NCBI GenBank assembly: GCA_016715625.1
Contig: JADJZU010000045.1
Location: 1 to 37,878, forward strand
From: Bacteroidota bacterium
GTDB lineage: Bacteria > Bacteroidota > Bacteroidia > Chitinophagales > LD1
Length of the DNA stretch: 37,878 bases
Direction of reading: 5' to 3'
Shown: piece by piece, positions 1 through 10,400 of the stretch
How the letters are laid out: every line of letters starts with the position of its first letter
Position numbering within the stretch: the stretch's first letter is position 1
The notes under the pieces: generated by a model
Seen by the model: the letters and a program-made list of their open reading frames with translations, nothing else
Told to the model about the DNA's origin: nothing
Database searches by the model: none
Translations under genes and position numbers: made by a program

Positions 1-489
1 TTCCTATTCATCCAGTAACCGATGGGCCAATGCTCCCAGTGATGCATCCGGGTAGTTAGGTTGTGCTGTGAATGTTGATAATCACACAGTCGTTTCCAAC
101 GCACGTTATGCCCGCCAGTAAAATTAATATTCGGTATCTGTTAACCAGCATGACGACAATTATCAGTTCCGCAGCCGGTGGTGTCAACCAGTTTGAATCA
201 CCCCTGCTACTTGCATACATAACATGCCACCGATATGCATACTCAATACATGGATGAAATACCAACCTGGAATGCGACATGTTGATGGTAGTGGACCATC
301 CAGCCAAGGATTAACCTTTACTCTACAGAATCTAAATGCGTTACAGTAACTAAAACTAGGCAAAACGCTTTGCAATGTCAATAATGGGCATTTTATTACT
401 TCTTCTTCTCCACTGGCAAGTAGCCTCACCGGTCTTAAATCAAACTTTAAGTGCCCTACAGGAGTTACCGTATCGGGCAGTGCCTCTGT

Positions 490-1010
490 CACCAGCGGGC
501 TTTACAATTAACCCCGAATGCGGGTTCCCAATTAGGTGGAGCTATTTTTAGCAACGGCACTAATACGAATGGTAGCTCCTTTCGTGCCGAGTTTGATTTT
601 CCGGGTGTTTGACTGGCGGTGCAGCTGATGGCTTTAGCTTCAACTATGCTAACATGGTCGGGCCAACGGCCAACCTTTGGCGAAGGAGGGGTGGGAACGG
701 GTTTAACCGTTAACTTCGTCACTTACTCCGGTGCAGGAGGCCCGTATATTCGAGTGATGCTGGTGGAGTAGCCGTGAGTGGCAATATTGGTGTGGCTATT
801 CAGGATGCTTTATCGCAAGTGCGTCATTTTCGTAAACAGCAGCAATCAGATTAGTGTATCTATAAATGGTGTAGCCGTCATCACCAACTTAGCCTTGCCG
901 GCAGCGTTCCAGTCTGCCGATAAAACCAACTGGCAGTATGCCTTTGCAGGCCGCACCGGTGGTGCTACCGACAATCACTGGATAGACAATCTGGTGATTA
1001 ATGCCTATAA
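490..1010 (+). other. Lectin-like (concanavalin-type fold) domain segment of the broken adhesin
   Basis: Two frames joined near 740-790 give a plausible L-type-lectin-like jelly roll. Key pieces are GFSFNY near 640, NFVTYSG near 713, a VSISINGVAV-like strand near 858-885, and WIDNLVIN near 980-1000. The pattern of a Gly-rich opening, a long strand carrying the words 'Asn-Phe-Val-Thr', and a closing 'Asp-Asn-Leu' strand is typical of concanavalin-like carbohydrate-binding domains in Bacteroidota adhesins. It is followed by a SIDG-TTW strand leading into SprB-like repeats. The assignment rests on pattern only, and the fold subtype (L-type lectin or LamG) cannot be settled by eye. Confidence 0.5.
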
Positions 1011-1522
1011 CCAATATGAACACAGCATAGATGGGACTACTTGGACCCCAATCCGTCATTCACAGGCCTGGCGACCGAATCTATACCCCCGTATCGGAAA
1101 CAGAGCATTCACAGCTTATCCTGTTAGCCTTACAGCGGTTTCCATTTCTCAACCTGCTAACCCTACCGCTACTGTTGGTGTGTCCAATAACTCGTAACGG
1201 CAGCTCTAATGGTGCGGTGTCAGCCAATGCGACTGGCGCAGCGACACTGTACTTATCTGTGGTCCACTGGTGGTCACAACTGCAGTGCAGCCACGGGCCG
1301 TGCTGCAGGAACGTATAACGTAACCAGCTACATCGGCTACCGGTTATGCTGCCTCAGCTACAGATGTGTAACGCAACCCGCTGCCATAGGATTATCTACC
1401 TCCATTTTGCCAACGCCTCCTGTTTAGGAGTGTGCGATGGTGCTGTTAACTTGACAGTTAGTAGTGGAACGCCCGCTGCCAAACAACCGGAATGCTCCTG
1501 AGTAGCCGCTAATCTAAGTTGT

Positions 1523-2110
1523 ATGGGCCAATGGAGATACGGGGTGTTGCGCGATGCCGCTGCCGGTGTGGCACAGTGGAGCGATCTCAGCACATCGGGC
1601 AATCACATTACGCAGGCTGCTGCAGGCAATCGTCCTTCCTTTACCACCAGCGTTATTAACGGTAGACCGGTGTTGAGATTTAATACATCGCAGTTTATGA
1701 CCACTGCAGCCAGTTTCTCACAACCCTACACCATCTTTACTATATCTAAGATGAATAATGGTAGTGATCAGCGATTAATATCTTCCGCAGATGTAAACTG
1801 GCTAATGGGAAACTGGTCGGGGAATCAAAACGTGATGCACAATAATGCTTGGTTATTGGCTCCACCCGGTCCAACACCTGATAACCTTCCACATATGTAT
1901 GCAGCTACTAGTACGGGTGCTACAACTAATTTTTATGATTTTTCCACTCTTCTGGCTTCGGGTGCGGTGGTTCCTCTGCAATCGGTCGCCTACAGTTAAA
2001 ATGGCTGGTTAAACGGATTGAACGAAATGTCCGATGCTGATGTGGCGGAGGTAATAGTTTACAACCGGGTATTAACCGCTGCAGAATTACAAGGTGTAAG
2101 AAACTACTAG
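1523..2110 (+). other. LamG/concanavalin-like domain segment of the broken adhesin
   Basis: The open stretch 1523-1999 reads DAAAGVAQWSDLS, GNHITQA, NRPSF and GRPVLRFN, a classic start of LamG-like jelly rolls found in T9SS cargo, continuing with FSQPYTIFTISK. After a frame change near 1995 the module closes with a DVAEVIVYNR-L-AAELQGV motif near 2040-2100, the usual last strand and helix of this family. These domains commonly bind glycans or act as spacers in adhesins. It leads directly into a repeat ending TDGNGCTATI and then the HYR array. Confidence 0.6.
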
Positions 2111-2280
2111 CCGCAAAAATATGCTGTAGCCGGGTCTGGCGGCAGCGCTTATACTTACAATTGGTCAAATAGTGCTACAACCGAAGATATTAGTAGCCTG
2201 TGTGCCCGGCACTTACAGTCACCGTTACTGATGGTAACGGTTGCACCGCAACTATTAGCCCAGTAGTAGGTACCACGGTT

Positions 2281-3930
2281 GATAACACCGCACCGACCAT
2301 CACCTGCCCAGCGAACATCAGTGTAAATGCCACAGCCGGCACTTGCGGAGCGGTGGTTACCTACCCGGCTCCAGTGGGCACGGATAACTGTCCGGGAGCG
2401 ACAACAACCAGAACTGCCGGCCCTGCCAGCAGCTCCTACCTTCCGTAGGCGTAACCACTGTTACCCATCAGCAAGCAACGACAAACAGCCTCTTGCTCTT
2501 TCAGTAACACTTGCGGAGCGGTGGTTACCTACACGGCTCCAGTGGGCACGGATAACTGTCCGGGAGCGACAACAACCAGAACTGCCGGCCCAGCCAGTGG
2601 TTCTACCTTCCCGGTAGGCGTAACTACTGTTACCCATCAGGTAACAGCAGCCAACGGACAAACAGCCTCTTGTTCTTTCACAGTAACGGTGGTAGACAAT
2701 CAGGCACCGACCATCACCTGCCCTGCGAACATCAGTGTAAATGCCACAGCCGGCACTTGCGGAGCGGTGGTTACCTACACGGCTCCAGTGGGCACGGATA
2801 ACTGTCCGGGAGCGACAACAACCAGAACTGCCGGTCTTGCCAGCGGCTCTACCTTCCCGGTAGGCGTAACTACTGTTACCCATCAGGTAACAGCAGCCAA
2901 CGGACAAACAGCCTCTTGCTCTTTCACAGTAACGGTGGTAGACAATCAGGCACCGACCATCACCTGCCCTGCGAACATCAGTGTAAATGCCACAGCCGGC
3001 ACTTGCGGAGCGGTGGTTACCTACACAGCTCCAGTGGGCACGGATAACTGTCCGGGAGCGACAACAACCAGAACTGCCGGCCCTGCCAGCGGCTCTACCT
3101 TCCCGGTAGGCGTAACCACTGTTACCCATCAGGTAACAGCAAGCAACGGACAAACAGCCTCTTGCTCTTTCACAGTAACAGTCGTAGACAATCAGGCACC
3201 GACCATTACCTGCCCAGCGAACATCAGTGTAAATGCCACAGCCGGCACTTGCGGAGCGGTGGTTACCTACACGGCTCCAGTGGGCACGGATAACTGTCCG
3301 GGAGCGACAACAACCAGAACTGCCGGCCCAGCCAGTGGTTCTACCTTCCCGGTAGGCGTAACTACTGTTACCCATCAGGTAACAGCAGCCAACGGACAAA
3401 CAGCCTCTTGCTCTTTCACAGTAACAGTCGTAGACAATCAGGCACCGACCATCACCTGCCCTGCGAAACATCAGTGTAAATGCCACAGCCGGCACTTGTA
3501 GAGCGGTGATTTACCTACACGGCTCCAGTGGGCACGGATAACTGTCCGGGAGCGACAACAACCAGAACTGCCGGTCTTGCCAGCGGCTCTACCTTCCCGG
3601 TAGGCGTAACCACTGTTACCCATCAGGTAACAGCAGCCAACGGACAAACAGCCTCTTGCTCTTTCACAGTAACGGTGGTAGACAATCAGGCACCGACCAT
3701 CACCTGCCCTGCGAACATCAGTGTAAATGCCACAGCCGGCACTTGTGGAGCGGTGGTTACCTACGGCTCCAGTGGGCACGGATAACTGTCCGGGAGCGAC
3801 AACAACCAGAACTGCCGGCCCAGCCAGTGGTTCTACCTTCCCGGTAGGCGTAACCACTGTTACCCACCAGGTAGCGGATGCCAGTGGACAAACAGCTAGC
3901 TGCTCCTTTACCGTAACAGTAACAGACAAC
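2281..3930 (+). repeat. Tandem array of seven 246-bp HYR-domain repeats
   Basis: Each unit encodes about 82 residues with the HYR (hyalin repeat) pattern: APTITCPANI, a GTCGAVVTY strand, GTDNCPGATT, STFPVGVTTVTHQVT and ASCSFTVTV. Unit starts, marked by the 'gacaatcaggcaccg' word or its variant, lie at 2281, 2695, 2941, 3187, 3433 and 3681; a truncated second unit lies between the first two. Spacing is exactly 246 between 2695 and 3433. Units are nearly identical in DNA, differing mostly at silent positions, which implies recent expansion or gene conversion. Indels in the units at about 2440-2510, 3470-3510 and 3763 shift the frame. HYR domains are immunoglobulin-like spacers in surface proteins. 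Confidence 0.9.
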
Positions 3931-5599
3931 CAAAATCCTGTTTTAGGGGCATGTCCGGCTAATGTTGTTCGTTGCGAAACAAACCCGGTGGTTACATTTT
4001 CAACGCCATCAGCGAGTGACAACTGTCCCGGAGTTACCGTATCACAAATTACCGGGTTGCCGAGCGGTTCCAGTTTCCCTTTAGGCACTACCACCAACAC
4101 CTTCCGTGCTACCGATGCCTATGGCAATCTATCGGGCACCTGCAGTTTTACGGTAACGGTTGTTCAACAAATAGCCTCGGTTAGTGCCGCTGCTTCCGCC
4201 AATCCGATTTGCCGGGCAGCACATTAAACCTTTCGGCAACTCCTGTAGGCGGCACCAACATCAATTGAACTGGACAAACAATGCCGGAACCAGCATATCC
4301 GCAGCATCCACGGCTACCGTAAATAACATCCAGGAGAATGCAGCCCAGGAGGCACCTATACAGTTACCGCATCCAATGCTTGCGGCAGCCGGCAGGCGCA
4401 GGTAAACATTAACATCCACCACGACTTCGGCTTTGTCTCTTCGGTGACGGTGAACCCGAATCCGGTGTGCGAAGGCTCGAGCATTACCCTGTCGGCCACC
4501 TTTGGCAATGGCACCCCGACCGATGCCACCTACAACTGGTCGGGTCCGAACGGCTTTACCTCACAGCCGCCAGCCCAACGCGCAGCAACATGCAGGTAGC
4601 AGACGGAGGCGGCTACGATGTAACAGTGAGCAATGTCTGCCACCCCCGGAGGACAATCCAGCGGAGCGATAGCCTCCCTGCAACCGGTGATTAATGCCAC
4701 CATAGCGGTAGACGAGTGCATGGGCACCAGTCCCACGGATCAACACTACCTTTTGGTGACGGGTAGCGGAGGCACGGGCACCCTGAGCTACAGCGGCACT
4801 CCGGTGATCAGCGTAGGCAACCAGAAAGTCTACTACGAACCGGCCGGCAGCACGGTCAACGTGACCATCACCGACCAGGCCGCACCGACCAATTGCACCA
4901 AAACAGTGAGCGTGACCGCCCGAGCGGCCATCCGCTGGATATACCGCTGACCGCCAACGTCACCAGTTCGGTGAGTGTCAACTGCTACGATGTAGACTTA
5001 GACCGCTGGATCACCTTTAGAGACAACAGCAACAATGCCATCCTCTCCATCAATGACAACATCAACGGAGGGGCGGTAAACAATAATCTGGGCTTGGTGA
5101 ATGTGACGGTCTACAAAGACGCGGTGGAACCCACGACCTACACCACCGGCCCCAACTGCCAGACCTTTACGGACTTCAAAGCCATGAAGCGCCACTTTAG
5201 GATTACCACCACCAATCCGCCTACGGTGGGCGAGCAGTGGGCTTAAGGCTTTACTTTACCCAGGCAGAAGCCAATGAACTGCGCACCGCCACGCTGGGCA
5301 ACAACGGCAATGCCCCGGGTCTTGCCCCTGCACACAGAATGATGACTTTGCTGACAACACCGGCCTGACCGATTTATTTGTAACCAAGTATAGCGGCACC
5401 AACGAAAACGGAGTATATACCGACAACCTGTCGAGCGGCACCTACCGGCGTTTGGCACCGACTTCGGGATACCGGGCAGTCCGGATGGCCCGCTGACCAA
5501 AGCGCCCAAACCAGTTCAGCACCGTCTTCAGCGGAGGGCCGGGCTACCACTACGTGCAGTTAAATGTCACCGAGTTCAACGAGTTCTGGCTGCATGGCA

Positions 5600-6180
5600 G
5601 CTACCATGGTGCCCCGCTGCCGGTAGAGATGATCTACTTCCAGGCGGAGGCGGTGAACAACAGCTACATTAAACTGAGCTGGGCTGCAGCCATGAGATTA
5701 ACAACGATGGCTTTATCGTAGAGCGCAGCACCGATGCGCAGACCTGGAGCAACATCGGCTGGGTAGAGGGCCACGACAATGCCACCATGCAGCACGACCT
5801 ACAGCTTTAACGACTACAACGTAAGAGGCAAATGTGCGCTACTACTACCGGTTGAAACAGCTGGACAATGACGGGCAGTTTGAATACACCACAATCGTGA
5901 GTGAGATGATTACCGCGCAGAGCACCTTTGCGGTGAAAGACTTTGTGCCGAACCCTACGATGAACATCACGAGCCTGTTGGTGAGCAGCAGCGAAGCACA
6001 GGAGATAGAGGTGAAGTTTTACGACATTCTGGGTCGGGTAGTGAGTAGCAGCAAACACGCGCTGCACACGGGAGGCAACCAACCACGTTCAGTCTGGAGC
6101 ATCTGGCAGCGGGCACCTACACAGCCGTAGTAACCAGCCACAACGAAGTATACAGCAAGAAACTGGTGGTGACGAGGTAA
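5600..6180 (+). other. T9SS type A C-terminal sorting region of the broken adhesin
   Basis: Reading across frame changes near 5690, 5800 and 6085 gives the usual tail of Bacteroidota cargo: LPVEMIYFQAEAVNN, then LSWAA and NNDGFIVERSTD, YYYRLKQLDNDG, the linker VPNPTMN, the core EVKFYDILGRVV, and the end GTYTAVV with KKLVVTR and a stop at 6178-6180. This 'LPVE-F-A' fibronectin-like segment plus a por secretion tail directs passage through the type IX translocon and removal or attachment at the outer membrane. The order and motifs are seen directly; export itself is inferred from the family. Confidence 0.85.
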
Positions 6181-6218
6181 ACGCAATAACTTGCTCGGTC
6201 TTTATATAGATTAAAATT

Positions 6219-6264
6219 GACATCCCACTTCCGCAAATCTTGTGGAAGTGGGATGTCGGTTTTG
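6219..6264 (+). terminator. Intrinsic terminator after the first adhesin
   Basis: The arms GACATCCCACTTCC (6219-6232) and GGAAGTGGGATGTC (6244-6257) are perfect complements; three further inner pairs (one G-T) leave a 5-base loop. A short T run (TTTT) follows at 6260-6263. It lies 38 bases after the adhesin stop and ahead of the next promoter. Confidence 0.85.
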
Positions 6265-6313
6265 TGTAATGGTGATATATGGTAAGAAATACCCCCATTT
6301 GGGAGTAAATGCA

Positions 6314-6345
6314 TTTGACAGCCTTTAATGGTAAGAGTATATTTG
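6314..6345 (+). promoter_or_regulatory. Bacteroidota-type promoter for the beta-helix gene
   Basis: TTTG at 6314-6317 and TATATTTG at 6338-6345 are separated by 20 bases, matching the known Bacteroidota primary-sigma consensus TTTG-N19-21-TAnnTTTG with no mismatch. The start codon is at 6366, so the leader would be short (about 14 bases). Confidence 0.8.
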
Positions 6346-6365
6346 CTCCAACAAAAAATTAAAAC

Positions 6366-7364
6366 ATGAGAACAACGTTTTTACTTGCCATTGCCTTGTT
6401 TGCAGCAGTTAATGCAAACGCTACTATCCGCACCCTGAGTAACAATACAAACAGCCCCGGCCAGTTTACCAATTTTGCAGCAGCACAAACCGCCTCTACG
6501 GCCGGTGACACTATTTATATACATGGCTCACCATACAACTATGGCTCCTTTACACTCACCAAACAACTTACGGTGATTGGTATTGGCCACAACCCGCAAA
6601 AGCAGGCACCGCTAAAATCGTTTGTAGACTACATTTACTTTGCCACCGGTAGCAATGGCAGCAAGGTAATTGGGATGGAAATTTATGAAGTGCATACCAA
6701 CGCAGCAAACATTAACAACATTGAGTTTCGTTCGTGTAAAATAACCTACCGCATGTTACTTGATGATGCCGGTAGCAGTAATTGGATAGTAGACGGATGT
6801 GTATTTACAAATACAGGGGATAATTTTTATGGAGCCAGTAGCCAAAGCGGCCACCGACTGCGCAACAACGTATTTAACGGTCAATTGACAGGTATGTATA
6901 GTGGCAATGGCTATCATTATATCGAAAACAATATTTTTTTGCGGAATGGAGATGCCTTTTATTATGTAAATCCGGCATATGTAAATAACAATATTTTTTA
7001 TCGCGCCAATCCTAGTGGCACCGGAAATGGCATTACTTACAGCAACAACATTTCGTATCAATGCAGCAACAACAACTTCCCTAATGGCACAAACCTGACT
7101 AATCAAGACCCGCAGTTTGTCAGTTTCACCGGTGGTGGTGCAGGTACCAATTTTAGCTATTCACATAACTACAATCTGCAGGCCACTAGCCCTGCCAAAA
7201 ACTACGGTACTGATAGCAAAGACTTAGGGGTGTATGGTGGTGTGGGTGACTACAATCAAAATGGTATACCGCGCATACCTTACATCAGCGAGTTTAATAT
7301 CAGCAACCCTACTGTGAGTCCGGGTGGCACTCTGAATATCGATTTCAAATCAAAGGTTCGCTAA
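6366..7364 (+). CDS. Secreted right-handed parallel beta-helix protein
   Basis: This 332-residue protein begins with a signal peptide (MRTTFLLAIALFAAVNANA, cut near residue 19). The body is rich in short Asn-containing turns (NNIEFRSCKI, NNVFNG, ENNIFLRNGD, NNIFYR, NNISYQ), the repeating pattern of right-handed parallel beta-helix folds used by polysaccharide lyases and surface-binding proteins. It opens with a 'STAGDTIYIHGSPYNYGSF' box near residues 46-64, often the first coil in this family. The C-terminus ends with an ISNPTVSPGGTLNI strand, a short beta domain rather than a full sorting domain. No catalytic residues can be named. It has its own promoter and lies 93 bases before the giant adhesin, suggesting the two are made together. 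It is secreted, but whether by the type IX system is unclear. Confidence 0.85.
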   Translation: MRTTFLLAIALFAAVNANATIRTLSNNTNSPGQFTNFAAAQTASTAGDTIYIHGSPYNYGSFTLTKQLTVIGIGHNPQKQAPLKSFVDYIYFATGSNGSKVIGMEIYEVHTNAANINNIEFRSCKITYRMLLDDAGSSNWIVDGCVFTNTGDNFYGASSQSGHRLRNNVFNGQLTGMYSGNGYHYIENNIFLRNGDAFYYVNPAYVNNNIFYRANPSGTGNGITYSNNISYQCSNNNFPNGTNLTNQDPQFVSFTGGGAGTNFSYSHNYNLQATSPAKNYGTDSKDLGVYGGVGDYNQNGIPRIPYISEFNISNPTVSPGGTLNIDFKSKVR

Positions 7365-7375
7365 ATTTTAATCGC

Positions 7376-7416
7376 TAAGCCTAGCATATAGACGTTCTCA
7401 CTGTGTGCTCGGCTTA
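7376..7416 (+). promoter_or_regulatory. Large intergenic hairpin between the beta-helix gene and the giant adhesin
   Basis: Left arm 7376-7391 and right arm 7401-7416 pair over 16 positions with one T-C mismatch and two G-T pairs around a 9-base loop. There is no T run after it, so a standard intrinsic terminator is unlikely. It sits 41 bases before the ATG I favour at 7458. Possible roles are partial termination, mRNA processing or stabilisation of the upstream message; the sequence alone does not decide. Confidence 0.6.
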
Positions 7417-7457
7417 TGCGTGTAGTGGGTTTATTCATTCATTTTAAAAGGAACCAC

Positions 7458-10400
7458 ATGGCAACCATTTTTTCTGATATAATAGCACTTTACAGGCGGG
7501 CTATACGTTATTTCGTGCTGATGCTTGGCACCTTGTTTTTCCAATGGGGCTTTGCTCAAACAAATTTCAATGCTGCCGAGTATTTTTTCGACAACGACCC
7601 TGGTGTTGGCAGCGGTATACCCATTAGTGTTACGCTTACAGCTGATTCTATTTCCATTTCCGAAAATATTTCTACCAGCGGGTTGAACGAGGGTCCGCAC
7701 ACACTTTACATTCGCGCACGCACAGAAGTTATCAAATGGAGCCTTTGTGAAGGCCGAACATTTTGGGTAAAACCCAGCATCGTGTATGCGGAATACTTTA
7801 TAGATTTCGACCCCGGTGTGGGTAATGGAATCTCTATTAGCATAACCGGAGGAGAAGATTCTATTTCATTCAGCGGAGGAATTACTATCCCTATGCTTAG
7901 CGGTGGTAATCACAATTTGTTTATCCGCACGCGCGACAGTAGGGGCATCTGGAGTTTGTATGAGGGCAAGCCTTTTTATGTAAACGCTTCTTCTTCTTTT
8001 GAAGCAGCAGAATGGTTTATTGATACCGACCCCGGAATAGGGAACGGAACTGCACTCAGTTTATCCGGTTTGGATTCTGCATCATTTAATGGAGGAATCA
8101 CATTGCCCGTGTTGAGTGGAGGTTGGCACAATTTCTTCGTCCGCACCAGGGTGCAAGGCGGTGCTTGGAGTTTGTATGAGGGGAAACCATTTTACATTAA
8201 TAGCGGCAATACTATCAGCTATGCTGAATATTTTTTAGATAATGACCCAGGCATGGGTGCCGCTACACAAATGACCATTGCACCTGGCATCGATTCCATT
8301 TCTGAAGTACAGAATGTGAACATACCACTAAGCACTCCGCCCGGCTATCATCACCTGTTTGTTCGCACGCGGACCACCGATGGTAAGTGGAGTCACTATG
8401 AAGGCAAGCAGATTTTTGTGAAGAACAGCATTGTAGCTGCCGAATATTTTTATGACAAAGACCCGGGTGTGGGTAATGGATCGCCTCTTACCGTTTCAGC
8501 CACCCCCGATTCAGTGACAGTAAACGCCACCGGACTTTCAATTGCCTGTTTAGATTCAGGAACACACTATCTTTTTATTCGCACAAAAGATGCAAGTGGC
8601 AACTGGAGTTTGTATGAACACGATACGCTCTTCATCAATCAACCCGCTCCGCAGATTTCAGCTACAGGACCTACCACTATATGCGCGGGCGATAGCGTGG
8701 TGATGACCACCAACACCGGCACAGGTTGCAATTACCAATGGTATTTAAACAACGTAGCAGTTCCTTTAGCTACTTCGCATACTTACACTGCTAATGTAGG
8801 GGGCAATTACAAGTTGGTGATGACTACAAATGCAGTAGCTTATACCTCAAACGAAATTTCAATCACCCTGGGTGGTGGCGGCCCCGCTCCGAACATTTCG
8901 GCTAATGGTCCCACTACATTTTGCAGTGGCGGAAGTGTGGACTTGACGGCATTACCCAACGGCTCATTGGCTTACTTATGGAGCACTGGGGCAACTACAC
9001 AAACCATATCCGTCAATGCTTCCGGAAATTATTTCTGCACAGTGACTGATTATTCCGGTTGCGATGCGCCAACGAGTGTTACTGTTAACGTCAATCCCAA
9101 CCCAACACCGGGTCTTTCACCCGCAACAGTTACTATTTGCAACGGGAATAGCGCAACCTTAACTGCGACTGGAGGAACAGACTATCTTTGGAGTAATGGA
9201 GCTAATACAGCGGCTACTTCAGTGTCCCCTTCATCCGCTACAACATACATAGTAACTGTCACCGATGCAAATAGTTGTACAGCCACTACATCCCGATTGG
9301 TAAATGTAAATTCAACACCCAGTGTAAGTGCCTCTAGCACCGGGCCTTATTGCCAGGGAGGAATCATTCAGTTGAATGCTGCTGGCGCTGTTGGTTATGT
9401 ATGGAGTGGCGTAAATGCTTTTTCCTCCACTCAGCAAAATCCTACACGCACAGCTGCTATACTCAATGCTGGAACTTATATTGTAACCGGCACTGATGCC
9501 AACGGATGCTCGGCTTCAGCCAGTACCAATGTAGTAGTGAACGGAAGCACCGCTACTATTACACCTAACGGACCTACTACATTTTGCACAGGTGGAAGCG
9601 TGGATTTAACTGCGAGTGCGGGAGTATCCTGGACTTGGAGTAATGGAGACAGCACGCAAAGCATTACAGTAACTAATACCGGAAATTACAGTGTAACAGT
9701 GACGGACGCCAACTCGTGCACTTCATCTGCAATACAGAGCGTAACCGTTAACGCACTTCCTGTAGCATCTGCTGGTCATACTACACCCGTATGCGATAAC
9801 GGAAGTGTAACCTTACAGGGCGGTGGTGGAACCAGTTACAGTTGGAGCGGTCCTTCGTTTAGTTCAGCAATACAAAACCCAAGCATCAACAGTTTGAGTG
9901 CGGCATCACATGATGGCACTTACACCGTTACCGTTACCAATGCAGCCGGTTGTAGCGCAACAGCCACTACCTCCATTGTAGTTAACGCAAACCCAACGGC
10001 AATCGCAGGGAGCAATAGTCCTGTATGCCAATGGAACAACATTCTTTTCACTTCATCGGGCGGGAGCACTTACAATTGGAGTGGAGCCAATGCATTTTCC
10101 TCTTCTGCTCAAAATCCATCCCGTTTAGCTACTGCTGCTGATGCAGGTGCATATACGGTAACTGTAACGAACGCCAGCGGTTGCAGTGCAACCGCCACTA
10201 CCAACGTAACTGTAAATACGGCATCCGCTTGGATAACTCCTGGCGGCCCCACAACTTTCTGCACACCAGGCAGTGTAACCCTTACGGCTAATGCAGGAAG
10301 TGCATACAATTGGAGTACCGGTGCCACTACGCAAAGCATTACCGTTACCAATACGGGTTCGTTTAGTGTAAGTGTAACTGCAGCAAATGGTTGTTCCTCA

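Larger units (their letters stand above)
1..6180 (+). pseudogene. Giant T9SS-secreted multidomain adhesin, 5'-truncated and broken by many frameshifts
   Basis: No single frame runs through this region, but protein-like pieces in all three forward frames follow one another in a sensible order: a lectin-like part (about 490-1010), SprB-like repeat remnants (1030-1430), a LamG-like part (1523-2110), an HYR repeat array (2281-3930), Ig-like segments (about 4180-5240), and a C-terminal type A sorting domain ending in KKLVVTR at 6178-6180. Proteins of this architecture are exported by the type IX system and anchored or released at the surface of Bacteroidota. The 5' end lies outside the window; 1-480 is hard to read beyond scattered short matches. 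Breaks occur every 100-300 bases, whereas the next adhesin is clean for 7.5 kb. The cause could be poor local assembly or real decay; because valS has similar errors I lean to assembly. Confidence 0.75.

Noticed and set aside
2461..3495. Long minus-strand open frame of 344 codons opposite the HYR array
   Set aside because: It is periodic with the 246-bp repeat, has odd Cys/Gly/Arg-rich content and no start or promoter features; a shadow of the repeats.
2281..3930. CRISPR array
   Set aside because: Repeats are 246 bp, have no spacers, and encode a known protein domain.
6366..7364. Truncation of the beta-helix protein at its C-terminus by a frameshift
   Set aside because: The ISNPTVSPGGTLNI ending looks like the usual short closing strand of this group, and no sorting-domain remnant follows in other frames.
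7416..7457. Start of the giant adhesin at 7416
   Set aside because: This ATG lies at the very end of the intergenic hairpin, and the added 14 residues would precede the signal peptide; 7458 fits better, though a start still nearer the hydrophobic segment is possible.
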